In this document: in pieces, positions 29,787-37,406 of the stretch
Layout: each line of letters opens with the position of its first letter
Position numbering within the stretch: the stretch's first letter is position 1
DNA from: Streptomyces flaveus
Lineage (GTDB): Bacteria > Actinomycetota > Actinomycetes > Streptomycetales > Streptomycetaceae
Direction of reading: 5' to 3'
Assembly (NCBI RefSeq): GCF_014647675.1
Contig: NZ_BMPQ01000015.1
Span: 123,454 to 187,453 of the forward strand
Length of the DNA: 64,000 bases
The notes under the pieces: generated by a model
What the model was told of the DNA's origin: nothing
The model's input: the letters and a program-made list of their open reading frames with translations, nothing else
Databases searched by the model: none
Program-made: the position numbers and the translations under genes

Positions 29787-29799
29787 CACACTTAGTGTG
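29787..29799. promoter_or_regulatory. perfect palindrome between divergent envelope-stress genes
   Basis: CACACT-T-AGTGTG is a perfect 13-base palindrome located 41 bases from one start codon and 35 bases from the other. It may be an operator shared by both units; its TTAGTGT part could also overlap a -10 element. Confidence 0.45.
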
Positions 29800-29834
29800 A
29801 GGGAAGGAGTACAAGCCGGAAGGGACGCAGGGCG

Positions 29835-30332
29835 ATGACCGACATGACGCAGCGGAACCGGACGGAGAACCCCGAGGGCGAGAAGGGGGCGCCGGATGTA
29901 CAGCCCCGCAGGCCCAGTGTGACCAAGCGCGGGGGAGGCGACCCGGCCTCCCGGGGACGTACCACCATCGCGGACGGTGTGGTGGAGAAGATCGCCGGGC
30001 TCGCAGCCCGCGATGTGCTCGGGGTGCATGCGATGGGCAGCGGGCTCTCGCGCACCTTCGGAGCGGTGAGGGACCGAGTCCCGGGCGGTGCGAAGTCCGT
30101 GACCCGGGGTGTGAAGGCCGAGGTCGGAGAGGTGCAGACGGCGCTCGACCTGGAGATCGTCGTCGACTACGGCGTCTCGATCACCGATGTCGCCGGCGCC
30201 GTGCGCGAGAACGTCATCTCGGCCGTCGAACGGATGACGGGCCTTGAAGTCGTCGAGGTCAATATCGCGGTCAGCGATGTCAAACTGCCGGAAGAGGAAG
30301 AAGAAGGGGAATCGGAGACCCGGCTTCAGTAG
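29835..30332 (+). CDS. Asp23/Gls24 family envelope stress protein
   Basis: A 165-residue cytoplasmic protein whose central region (about 40-150) is an Asp23 domain: TTIADGVVEKIAGLAARDV, then VHAMG, then LDLEIVVDYGVSITDVAGAV and VVEVNIAVSDVKL. Asp23 proteins are tethered to the membrane by AmaP and support cell-envelope homeostasis. Charged tails flank the domain: a basic, Pro-rich N terminus and a Glu-rich C terminus. It is the first of five co-directional genes ending with amaP. The ATG is preceded by AGGG; the upstream region has a palindrome that may control the operon. Confidence 0.9.
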   Translation: MTDMTQRNRTENPEGEKGAPDVQPRRPSVTKRGGGDPASRGRTTIADGVVEKIAGLAARDVLGVHAMGSGLSRTFGAVRDRVPGGAKSVTRGVKAEVGEVQTALDLEIVVDYGVSITDVAGAVRENVISAVERMTGLEVVEVNIAVSDVKLPEEEEEGESETRLQ

Positions 30333-30377
30333 GAGCGCCAGCAGTACCCGCCCCCTTGATGCGCAGAGGAGCGCAGC

Positions 30378-30563
30378 ATGAGCATGGCCGCGATCGGCAT
30401 GATCGCCGGAATGGCGCTGGGCTTCGCCGGATACTTCGGCGGGTTCGGTGCCTTCCTCCTCGTGGCGGCCCTCGGCGCCGTCGGCTTCGTGGCCGGCCGC
30501 TTCCTGGAGGGCGACTGGGAAGTCGGTGACTTCTTCCGTACCCGCGGCGACCGGCGGCGGTGA
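30378..30563 (+). CDS. small membrane protein of the asp23 operon
   Basis: A 61-residue protein made of a Gly/Ala/Phe-rich hydrophobic region (about 4-41, one long or two short membrane spans) and a charged cytoplasmic tail DWEVGDFFRTRGDRRR. It resembles the DUF2273-type small membrane proteins often encoded with Asp23 proteins. It overlaps the second asp23 gene by four bases (GTGA), so the two are translated together. A role as a membrane partner of the Asp23 assembly is inferred from the context. Confidence 0.85.
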   Translation: MSMAAIGMIAGMALGFAGYFGGFGAFLLVAALGAVGFVAGRFLEGDWEVGDFFRTRGDRRR

Positions 30564-30997
30564 CGCACGTGACCGGTGAGCTCGCCGCGGCCGGAGCGCC
30601 CGTCCGGCCCGGCAGCCCCGGCCGGACCGTCGCACCTGCCGAGCGCGGTGCGCTCCGCATCGCCGACCGGGTCGTCTCGAAGATCGCCGCGCAGGCGGCG
30701 CGCGAGGCCCTGGACGTGCTGCCCCCGGACGCCGGGCCGCCGCACGCCACCGTCGTCGTCCGCCCCCACTCTCGGCTTCGCTCGAGCGGGGGGACCCCCA
30801 TCGACACCGCCCGTGTCCGGATCGGCCTGGAACTCGACTACCCCTCCGACATCGGTGCCCAGTGCGCCGCCGTGCGTCGCCAAGTCACCCAGCGGGTAAG
30901 GATGCTGGCGGGTATGGAGGTGTCCGAGGTCGCCGTCCAGGTGGAGCGCCTGCACTCCGCGCAGGCACGCGGCGCGGCACAGGGGAGGACCCAATGA
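30560..30997 (+). CDS. second Asp23/Gls24 family protein
   Basis: A 145-residue Asp23-domain protein: LRIADRVVSKIAAQAAREAL at about 31-50, then VRIGLELDYPSDIGAQCAAV and VSEVAVQVERL. It is the paralogue of the first gene in the operon. Between the usual VVVRP strand and the ARVRIGLEL strand lies an insertion of about 13 residues (PHSRLRSSGGTP) encoded by a dispersed Streptomyces repeat. The insertion replaces a short turn of the fold. The GTG start overlaps the preceding gene as GTGA, and its TGA overlaps the next ATG. Confidence 0.87.
   Translation: MTHVTGELAAAGAPVRPGSPGRTVAPAERGALRIADRVVSKIAAQAAREALDVLPPDAGPPHATVVVRPHSRLRSSGGTPIDTARVRIGLELDYPSDIGAQCAAVRRQVTQRVRMLAGMEVSEVAVQVERLHSAQARGAAQGRTQ
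30762..30800 (+). repeat. dispersed repeat inserted in frame in the second asp23 gene
   Basis: GCCCCCACTCTCGGCTTCGC followed by TCGAGCGGGGGGACCCCCA matches a short repeat I know from many Streptomyces genomes, usually between genes. Here it is 39 bases, a multiple of three, and keeps the frame. Its arms CCCCC and GGGGG can fold into a hairpin. The family assignment is from memory. Confidence 0.7.
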
Positions 30998-31674
30998 GCG
31001 AGTCCCAGGGCTCCGAGAGCACCCGTCAGCTGCCCGTCATCGAGAAGGCGGCCGAGAGCGAACTCGGCCAGTCCGCGTCCGCGGCGGCGTACGACCCGCT
31101 GCCCACCTCCGACGCCGCGGACGACGGGGACGGCCGCTTCTGGTCCAAGCGCCGGGTCCCCGCGGGCATCCTCGCACTGCTGGTCCTGGCCGGCGCGGGC
31201 CTCCTGCTGTACGACGTCGTCGCCGTGCGCCTCGACCGGCCCGCCATGGCATGGCGCAGATCCCTCGCCCGGGAGCTCGCCGAGCGGCCCCTCGACGACA
31301 CCTGGGTGCTCGTCGGCGCCGGGGTCGCGGCCGCTCTCGGCCTCTGGCTGCTCGTGCTCGCCGTGACGCCCGGCCTGCGGGACGTACTGCCGATGCGTCG
31401 CCCGCAGGCCGACGTACGGGCCGGTCTGCACCGGGGCGCCGCCGCCATGGTGTTGCGCGACCGGGCCATGGAGGTCTCCGGGGTGCGCTCGGTACGGGTC
31501 CGGGTGGGGCGCAGGAAGGTCGATGTGCGGGCGGTGTCGCACTTCCGCGAACTCGACGACGTACGCGCCGACTTGGACACCACGCTCGCCGACGGCATCA
31601 AGGGACTCGGGCTGGCCCGGCGGCCCGCTCTGTCGGTGCATGTCGCGCGGGCGAACAAGAACCGGAAGGGATGA
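30994..31674 (+). CDS. DUF6286-type membrane protein of the asp23 locus
   Basis: A 226-residue protein with a polar, Asp/Ser-rich N-terminal cytoplasmic region (1-50), two membrane segments (about 53-75 and 100-122) and a C-terminal domain of about 100 residues. The C-terminal part (RAGLHRGAAAMVLRDRAMEV to RRPALSVHVARA) has the helix-strand-helix-strand pattern of AmaP/Asp23-type domains, including V-S-G-V and V-R-V-R-V. It probably contributes to membrane anchoring of the Asp23 proteins. ATGA overlap with the preceding gene; seven bases separate it from amaP. Confidence 0.8.
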   Translation: MSESQGSESTRQLPVIEKAAESELGQSASAAAYDPLPTSDAADDGDGRFWSKRRVPAGILALLVLAGAGLLLYDVVAVRLDRPAMAWRRSLARELAERPLDDTWVLVGAGVAAALGLWLLVLAVTPGLRDVLPMRRPQADVRAGLHRGAAAMVLRDRAMEVSGVRSVRVRVGRRKVDVRAVSHFRELDDVRADLDTTLADGIKGLGLARRPALSVHVARANKNRKG

Positions 31675-31680
31675 CGGCCG

Positions 31681-32259
31681 GTGCTGAGGATCGTGAACCG
31701 AGTTCTGGTGGGACTCGCGGGCCTGCTCCTGGTCGTGGGCGGCGGCTCCGTGCTCGCCGTGGGCCTCGGCCTCGACCCGCCCTCGTGGTGGGTCCACGAC
31801 GGGCAGCGGGACGTGCTGCTGAGCGATGCGGACCGTACGCGCTGGCGGGACGACGGCTGGTGGTGGCCCACCGTCATCGCCGTACTCTCCGTCGCCGTGC
31901 TGCTCGCCGTGTGGTGGCTGACGGCGGTGCTGCGGCGGCGCCGGCTCGCCGAGGTGCTCGTCGACACCGGCGACGGCGAGGGGGCGCTGCTGCGCGGGCG
32001 GGCCCTGGAAGGCGTACTGACCGGTGAGGCGGGCGCACTGGACGGCGTGCAGCGCGCACAGGCGGCGCTGACCGGCCGGCGCAGCACCCCTCAGGCGCGG
32101 GTCCAGCTGCTCCTCGAACCGCACGCCGACCCCGGCGACGCACTGCACCGCCTGACGACTCAGGCCCTCGCCCACGCCAGGGACTCCGCCGGCCTGGCCG
32201 CGCTGCCCGCACAGGTGCGCCTGCGCGGGGTCAAGCACCGAGCGGAACGGGTGACTTGA
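31681..32259 (+). CDS. amaP: alkaline shock response membrane anchor protein AmaP
   Basis: A 192-residue protein with two membrane segments (about 5-28 and 62-84), a Trp-rich extracytoplasmic loop (PPSWWVHDG to WWWPT) and a cytoplasmic domain resembling AmaP: VQLLLEPHADPGDALHRLTT followed by a helix and a final strand LPAQVRLRGV. AmaP anchors Asp23 to the membrane in firmicutes; the same role is likely here. The GTG start lies seven bases after the previous stop. A perfect 14-base hairpin begins at its stop codon and ends the operon. Confidence 0.85.
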   Translation: MLRIVNRVLVGLAGLLLVVGGGSVLAVGLGLDPPSWWVHDGQRDVLLSDADRTRWRDDGWWWPTVIAVLSVAVLLAVWWLTAVLRRRRLAEVLVDTGDGEGALLRGRALEGVLTGEAGALDGVQRAQAALTGRRSTPQARVQLLLEPHADPGDALHRLTTQALAHARDSAGLAALPAQVRLRGVKHRAERVT

Positions 32260-32294
32260 GTACGGAGTCCAGGCAGAAGCCCTGGACTCCGTAC
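32260..32294. terminator. bidirectional terminator between amaP and the SDR gene
   Basis: A perfect 14-base inverted repeat GTACGGAGTCCAGG/CCTGGACTCCGTAC with a seven-base loop, starting one base after the amaP stop and ending 17 bases from the convergent SDR stop. No T-run is present. Confidence 0.85.
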
Positions 32295-32311
32295 CTCTGG
32301 AATCCGTACGC

Positions 32312-33067
32312 CTAGAAGCCGCGTCGCGCCCCGCCGTCCACCGGCAGCATGATTCCCGTGAGGTACGACGCCGCCGGTGACAGGAGGAAGGCGGCCGTGC
32401 GGCCGAACTCCTCCGGGGTGCCGTAGCGGCGCAGCGGAATCCGCGCTTCGTTGGCCGCCCGCGTGACCTTCGGGTCAGGGGACAGGCCGTCCAGCTCGCG
32501 CACGCGATCCGTGTCGATCCGGGCCGGGAGCAGGCCCACGACGCGGATGCCGCGCGGGCCGAGCTCGTCCGAGAGCGACTTGGCGAAGCCCGCGAGACCC
32601 GGGCGCAGGCCGTTGGAGATGGTCAGGCCCGGGATCGGCTCGTGCACCGAACCGGAGAGCACGAAGCCGATGACACCGCCCTCGACCAGCTCCGCGGCAG
32701 CCGCGCGGGCCAGCCGGACCGCGCCCAGGAAGACGGACTCGAACGCCGACTGCCACTGCTCGTCCGTGTTGTCGGCGGCGGAGCCGGGCGCCGGGCCGCC
32801 GACGCTGATCAGAATGCCGTCGAAGCCGCCGAAGCGCTCGCGCGCCGCCGCCATCAGACTCGCCGAGGCCGTGGGGTCGGCGTTGTCGACGGCGACTCCG
32901 TGGGCGTTCGGGCCGAGAGCCGCGGCGGCCTCGGCCACCTTCTTCTCGTCCCGGCCCGTGATGATCACTTTCGCGCCGTCGGCGAGGAGTTCCCGCGCGG
33001 AGGCGTTGCCCAGGCCGCGGGTGGCCCCGGTGACGACGTAGACACGGTCCTTCAGTCCAAGATCCAT
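32312..33067 (-). CDS. SDR family protein with altered catalytic motif
   Basis: A 251-residue Rossmann-fold protein of the short-chain dehydrogenase/reductase superfamily. The cofactor motif TGATRGLG (13-20) and ITGRDEKKV suggest NADP(H) binding. The C-terminal PVDGGARRGF is typical. The catalytic region normally reads Ser...Tyr-x-x-x-Lys; here the matching stretch is GSVHEPIPGLTISNGLRPGL, with Ser and Arg where Tyr and Lys are expected. It may be a weak or non-enzymatic SDR, or use another mechanism. It lies four bases from the downstream GH15 gene on the same strand, so the two may be co-transcribed. Confidence 0.85.
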   Translation of the reverse strand: MDLGLKDRVYVVTGATRGLGNASARELLADGAKVIITGRDEKKVAEAAAALGPNAHGVAVDNADPTASASLMAAARERFGGFDGILISVGGPAPGSAADNTDEQWQSAFESVFLGAVRLARAAAAELVEGGVIGFVLSGSVHEPIPGLTISNGLRPGLAGFAKSLSDELGPRGIRVVGLLPARIDTDRVRELDGLSPDPKVTRAANEARIPLRRYGTPEEFGRTAAFLLSPAASYLTGIMLPVDGGARRGF

Positions 33068-33071
33068 GCTC

Positions 33072-34928
33072 CTATCCTGCCCCCTCCTCGCCGAACAGGG
33101 TGAGGGCGGTGCCCACCAGACCGATATGGCTGAACGCCTGCGGGAAGTTGCCGAGCTGACGGCCCGCGACCGGGTCGTACTCCTCGGACAGCAGCCCCAC
33201 GTCGTTGCAGAGCGCGAGCAGGCGCTCGAACAGCTCGCGAGCCTCCTTCGTGCGCCCCGTCAGATGCAGCGCGTCCGCCAGCCAGAACGAGCAGACCAGG
33301 AACGCGCCCTCATGGCCCGGCAGCCCGTCGATCACCGTCGGCTCCGAGGAGTACCGGCGCAGAAAGCCGTCATGCGCGAGCTCGTCGCGGATCGCGTCGA
33401 TCGTGCCGGTCACCCGCGGATCGTCCGGCGGCAGAAAGCCGATACGGGGGATGAGCAGCAGCGAGGCGTCCAGTTCGCGGGAGCCGTAGAACTGAGTGAA
33501 GGTGTTCCGCTCCGGGTCGTAGCCGCGCTCGCACACCTCGCGGTGCACCTCGTCGCGCATCGCGCGCCAGTGGTCCGGGTCGCCGGGCAGGCCGGGGTTG
33601 TCCTCCATGGCGCGGATGGTGCGGTCCGCGGCCACCCACGCCATGATCTTCGAGTGCACGAAGTGGCGGCGCGGACCGCGTACCTCCCACAACCCCTCGT
33701 CGGGCCTGCGCCAGTTCGACCGCAAAAACTCCATCAGGGCCTGCCGCAGACGCCACATGTGCGGCTTGGCCGGCAGGCCCGCCCGCTGCGCCAGCGACAG
33801 GGAGTCGATGACCTCGCCGTACACGTCGAGCTGCAACTGGCGTACGGCGTCGTTGCCGACCCGGACCGGACGCGAGCCCCGGAATCCGGGCAGCCACGGT
33901 ACCTCGTACTCAGGGATCCGCCGCTCGCCCGCGAGCCCGTACATGATCTGCAGATCCGCCGGGTCGCCCGCCGCCGCACGCAGCAGCCAGTCGCGCCAGG
34001 CCTCGGCCTCCTCGTGGTAGCCGCAGGCCAGCAGCGCGCCCAGGGCGAGTGTGGAGTCGCGCAGCCAGCAGTGGCGGTAGTCCCAGTTGCGGACGCCGCC
34101 GATCTCCTCCGGGAGCGAGGTGGTGGGCGCCGCGACGATGCCGCCGGTCGGCGCGTACGTGAGGGCCTTGAGGGTGATCAGGGAGCGGACGACCGCGTCC
34201 CGGTGCGGACCCCGGTAACGGCAGCGGTCCGCCCACGCCCGCCAGTCGTCGACGCTGGAGGCCAGCGCCTCGTACGGGTCGACGAGCGGCGGGCGCGGCT
34301 CGTGCGAGGGATGCCAGGTCATCACGAAGGCGACCTGCTCGCCCTCGGCGACCGTGAACTCCGAGTGCGTGCCGTAGTCCTTGCCCCAGGTACGCACCTT
34401 GGGCTCGCTGCGCAGCCACACCGAGTCCGGGCCCGCCACGGCCACCCGATGGCTGTCCGACTTGCGCATCCACGGCACGATCGAGCCGTAGTCGAAACGC
34501 AGTCGCAGAGTGCTGCGCATGGTCACGCGGCCCTCGAGCCCCTCGACGACGCGTACGACGTCGGGAGCGCGGTCGCGCTGCGGCATCAGGTCGGTGACAC
34601 GTACCGCCCCCTCGGCGGTCTCCCACTCGGTGTCGAGCACGAGCGACTCAGGCCGGTACGCCCGCCGCGTGCAGGCCTCCGCCCCCTTCGGCGCGAGCCT
34701 CCAGTGACCGTTCTCCTCGTCCCCCAGCAGCTTCGCGAAGCAGGCCGCCGAGTCGAACCGGGGCAGGCACAGCCAGTCGATCGACCCGTCCCGCCCGATC
34801 AGGGCGGCGGTCTGGTGGTCGCCGATCAGCGCGTAGTCCTCGATGGCGGGGACGGCCTCGTCCGCCTCCTCGGCTTCGCGGGGCGCGTCGGACCCGTCGG
34901 GTGCGCCGGGCTCGTTCGATGAGTGCAC
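33072..34928 (-). CDS. glycoside hydrolase family 15 protein (trehalase/glucoamylase-like)
   Basis: A 618-residue cytoplasmic GH15 enzyme. The N-terminal beta-sandwich (about 30-260) starts IEDYALIGDHQTAALIGRDG and SIDWLCLPRFDS. The (alpha/alpha)6 barrel follows, with IGGVRNWDYRHCWLRDSTL carrying the substrate-binding Trp/Arg cluster. Late in the protein LLSEEYDPVAGRQLGNFPQA holds the acid/base Glu pair. Actinobacterial members are mostly trehalases (mycobacterial type) or glucan 1,4-alpha-glucosidases; a trehalase is my preferred reading. A GTG start is used; no signal peptide. The acidic first 28 residues are a variable extension. Confidence 0.88.
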   Translation of the reverse strand: MHSSNEPGAPDGSDAPREAEEADEAVPAIEDYALIGDHQTAALIGRDGSIDWLCLPRFDSAACFAKLLGDEENGHWRLAPKGAEACTRRAYRPESLVLDTEWETAEGAVRVTDLMPQRDRAPDVVRVVEGLEGRVTMRSTLRLRFDYGSIVPWMRKSDSHRVAVAGPDSVWLRSEPKVRTWGKDYGTHSEFTVAEGEQVAFVMTWHPSHEPRPPLVDPYEALASSVDDWRAWADRCRYRGPHRDAVVRSLITLKALTYAPTGGIVAAPTTSLPEEIGGVRNWDYRHCWLRDSTLALGALLACGYHEEAEAWRDWLLRAAAGDPADLQIMYGLAGERRIPEYEVPWLPGFRGSRPVRVGNDAVRQLQLDVYGEVIDSLSLAQRAGLPAKPHMWRLRQALMEFLRSNWRRPDEGLWEVRGPRRHFVHSKIMAWVAADRTIRAMEDNPGLPGDPDHWRAMRDEVHREVCERGYDPERNTFTQFYGSRELDASLLLIPRIGFLPPDDPRVTGTIDAIRDELAHDGFLRRYSSEPTVIDGLPGHEGAFLVCSFWLADALHLTGRTKEARELFERLLALCNDVGLLSEEYDPVAGRQLGNFPQAFSHIGLVGTALTLFGEEGAG

Positions 34929-34990
34929 GGGTGGTGGGTTCCCGTGACGTCGGGTGACAATCCCGACGGGTGCCGTGTCGGCGGTTACGG

Positions 34991-35803
34991 CTATACGGCG
35001 GCCGGTGTCGCCTCCGGCGCTTGTGCCTTCGCCGCGGCCTCCGCCCGGTCCCGGCGCTCACGGCGGACCAGGATCACCCAGCCCACCGGGACGCCCGCCG
35101 CGAAGAGCCACCACTGGATGGCGTACGCGTAGTTCAGCGCGGCGTCCTCGTTGCCGGGCCTGCCGATCAGCTCCGGGGTGTCCCCCTTCGGCGCGGGTGC
35201 TGTCTGCACGATGAAGCCGCCGAGCACCTGCTCGTCGAGGCGGCGGGCCTCCTGCTCGCTGTTGATCAGCATGATCTGCCGGTCCGGCAGGCCCTCGAGG
35301 TTCTTGATACCGCTCGCCTCGGTCGTCTCGTCGGGCATGAGCCGCCCGGTGACGGTGATCTCACCGCGGGGCGGTGCGGGGATCTCGGGGAACGCCGTCT
35401 GGGTCGGGGCCCCGGGGATCCAGCCCCGGTTGACGAGCAGGACCTTGCCGTCGTCGAGGACGAAGGGAGTCAGGACGTGGTAGCCCACCTCGTCGTCGGA
35501 GTTGGTGCGGCGGCGGACGACGACCTCGTCGTCGGTGTCGAAGCGGCCCTTCGCGGTCACGCTGCGGTACCGCTCGTCGGTGGTGACGGTGTGTCCGGGG
35601 GAGGTGAGCTTCTCCACGGGCACCGGCTCCGCGCCCAGCGCCTCGGAGACCAGCTGGTTCCGGGCGGTGCGCTCCTCGTAGCGGTGCATCTGCCAGATGC
35701 CCAGCCTGATCATCGTGGGGATGAGGAGGAGGGCGGCCAGCGTGAGGATCACCCACTGCCGGGACAACAGGAAGCGGTACACCCCATTGACGTTACCCCG
35801 CAT
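34991..35803 (-). CDS. SURF1 family cytochrome oxidase assembly protein
   Basis: A 270-residue SURF1/Shy1 family protein that helps insert haem into cytochrome c oxidase (aa3 type). Two membrane segments lie at the ends: residues about 16-36 (QWVILTLAALLLIPTMIRL) followed by the conserved GIWQMHR, and a C-terminal one in WWLFAAGVPVGWVIL. Between them is an extracytoplasmic beta-rich domain with YRSVTAKGRFD and LLVNRGWIPG. The ATG at 35803 was chosen because the preceding 48 in-frame codons look non-coding. An Ala/Glu-rich tail ends the protein. Confidence 0.9.
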   Translation of the reverse strand: MRGNVNGVYRFLLSRQWVILTLAALLLIPTMIRLGIWQMHRYEERTARNQLVSEALGAEPVPVEKLTSPGHTVTTDERYRSVTAKGRFDTDDEVVVRRRTNSDDEVGYHVLTPFVLDDGKVLLVNRGWIPGAPTQTAFPEIPAPPRGEITVTGRLMPDETTEASGIKNLEGLPDRQIMLINSEQEARRLDEQVLGGFIVQTAPAPKGDTPELIGRPGNEDAALNYAYAIQWWLFAAGVPVGWVILVRRERRDRAEAAAKAQAPEATPAAV

Positions 35804-35883
35804 GAATCGGCCCTCGACGGGAGGGTCCCGCCGAGGGCTGTGTCGATCGTGCGCCGGAGGAGCGCGATGGTGTCGAGGGCGCC

Positions 35884-36117
35884 TCACACTTTGTCGATGA
35901 TCCCCACCTTCCCTTCCGAGCGGGCGCAGTGCGCCCCGCAGAACCACTGGCCTCCGACCTCGACCCCCTGGCCGATGATCTGGACGCGACAGTGCTCGCA
36001 GATGGGTGCCATACGGTGGATGGCGCAGGCGAAACAGTCGAAGACGTGAATCGCGCCCTGCGCATGAATCTCGAAGGACATCCCGTAGTCGTTTCCGCAG
36101 ACCTCACAACGTGCCAT
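35884..36117 (-). CDS. small eight-cysteine zinc-binding protein
   Basis: A 77-residue protein with eight cysteines in four pairs: Cys4/7, Cys28/31, Cys40/43 and Cys60/64, with His63 and other histidines nearby. The pattern MARCEVCGNDYGMSF...CFACAIHRMAPICEHC is that of a double zinc ribbon (LIM- or metallothionein-like), probably binding two zinc ions. Small proteins of this type are common in actinomycetes but unassigned; DNA, protein or metal binding are all possible. The start at 36117 is the Met directly before the first Cys pair. It is flanked by SURF1 and the exonuclease on the same strand. Confidence 0.82.
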   Translation of the reverse strand: MARCEVCGNDYGMSFEIHAQGAIHVFDCFACAIHRMAPICEHCRVQIIGQGVEVGGQWFCGAHCARSEGKVGIIDKV

Positions 36118-36216
36118 GCGCCACAGGGTGGGCCGCCGCGACGGCACGGGCGAGCGGTCGCGGGGCGAGTCGCCCGCCAATCACCCGTACGCCCCGTCAC
36201 GCCTGCTAGGACAGAC

Positions 36217-37209
36217 CTAGGCTGGCTCCACATCCAGAAGCAGCTGGCCGAAGGCCGCCTCGTCGACGACCGGTGTGCCGAACTGGCGGGCCTTGGCCAC
36301 CTTGGACGTACCGGAGTCCGGGTCGTTCGTGACGAGGAGGCTGGTGAGCCGGGACAGGCTCGTCGCGACATGCAGCCCGGCGTCGACGGCCCGGTCCTCC
36401 AGGAGTTCGCGGTCGACGGAGGTGTCTCCGGAGAACGCGATCCGCATGCCCTGCTTGAGTGGCCTGCCCGGTTCGTACCGGCCCGGGTTGGGGTAGGGGC
36501 ACGCGGGCCGCTTGCGGGAGGGGCGCCAACTCCCGGGACCGTAACCGCCGTAGCCCCCACCGCCGGACTGTTGGCCCATGCGCGGCGCGGACCCGTCCGC
36601 CCACTCCGTGAGCGGACGGCACTCCAGCAGCGGCAGCCGCAGACCGTCGCGCGCGGCGGCGTGCAGGCTCGGCCGGAACACCTCGGCGAGCACGCGCGCG
36701 TCGTCCAGCGCGTGATGCGCGTGCCGCTGTACGACGCCGAAGTGCGCGGCGAGCGACTCCAGCTTGTGGTTGGCCAGGGGCAGGCCCAGCTCCTTGGAGA
36801 GCGCGATGGTGCACAGCCGCTGCCGGACCGGCGCCTCGCGCTCCGCGCGCGCGTACTCCCGCGCGATCATCGACCAGTCGAAGACGGCGTTGTGCGCGAC
36901 GAGCACCCGGCCGTCGAGCCGGGCCGCGAACTCCTCGGCGATGTCCGGGAAAAGGGGTGCCCCTTCGAGTACTTCGCTCGTCAGACCGTGGATCCATACG
37001 GGGCCCGGATCCCGCTCCGGGTTGACCGTCGTGTACCAGTGGTCCTCGACCTCGCCGCGCGCGTCCAGCCGGTAGACCGCGGCCGACACTATGCGGTCGT
37101 CGCGGGCCAGGCCGGTGGTCTCCACGTCGACCACCGCGTATCCCTGCGGATACGCGGCCGGCCACGAGGCTGCGGACGCTGCGGTCGTACGGTCTTCGAG
37201 CATGGTCAC
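36217..37209 (-). CDS. DEDDh 3'-5' exonuclease with C-terminal BRCT domain
   Basis: A 330-residue protein with an N-terminal exonuclease of the DNA polymerase III epsilon type: motif I VVDVETTG (Asp28, Glu30), motif II HNAVFDW, motif III HHALDDARV, giving the full DEDDh set. A Gly/Tyr/Pro-rich linker (about 215-245) leads to a BRCT domain (about 250-330, IAFSGDTSVDRELLEDRAVD, LLVTNDPDSGTSKVAKARQF). This pairing is typical of actinobacterial exonucleases that act in DNA repair or proofreading rather than in the core polymerase. The start is a GTG; an ATG two codons later is equally possible. Confidence 0.9.
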   Translation of the reverse strand: MTMLEDRTTAASAASWPAAYPQGYAVVDVETTGLARDDRIVSAAVYRLDARGEVEDHWYTTVNPERDPGPVWIHGLTSEVLEGAPLFPDIAEEFAARLDGRVLVAHNAVFDWSMIAREYARAEREAPVRQRLCTIALSKELGLPLANHKLESLAAHFGVVQRHAHHALDDARVLAEVFRPSLHAAARDGLRLPLLECRPLTEWADGSAPRMGQQSGGGGYGGYGPGSWRPSRKRPACPYPNPGRYEPGRPLKQGMRIAFSGDTSVDRELLEDRAVDAGLHVATSLSRLTSLLVTNDPDSGTSKVAKARQFGTPVVDEAAFGQLLLDVEPA

Positions 37210-37406
37210 CGAGGATAAAGGGCGCGACTGACAGCCCGTTCGCCGGAGTCCGCTCTTCCGGCCCCCGAGCCTCCGTCGGCAACCCGGCCACCTGCGGCCA
37301 TCTGCGCCTCTTGGAGGAGCTGGCCAAGAAGCAAGCGCGTACCCCAGGTAATACTTGTGGGTAACAACGTCTACCCGCAGCTCAACGGCCGCTCTACGGT
37401 TCAGCC

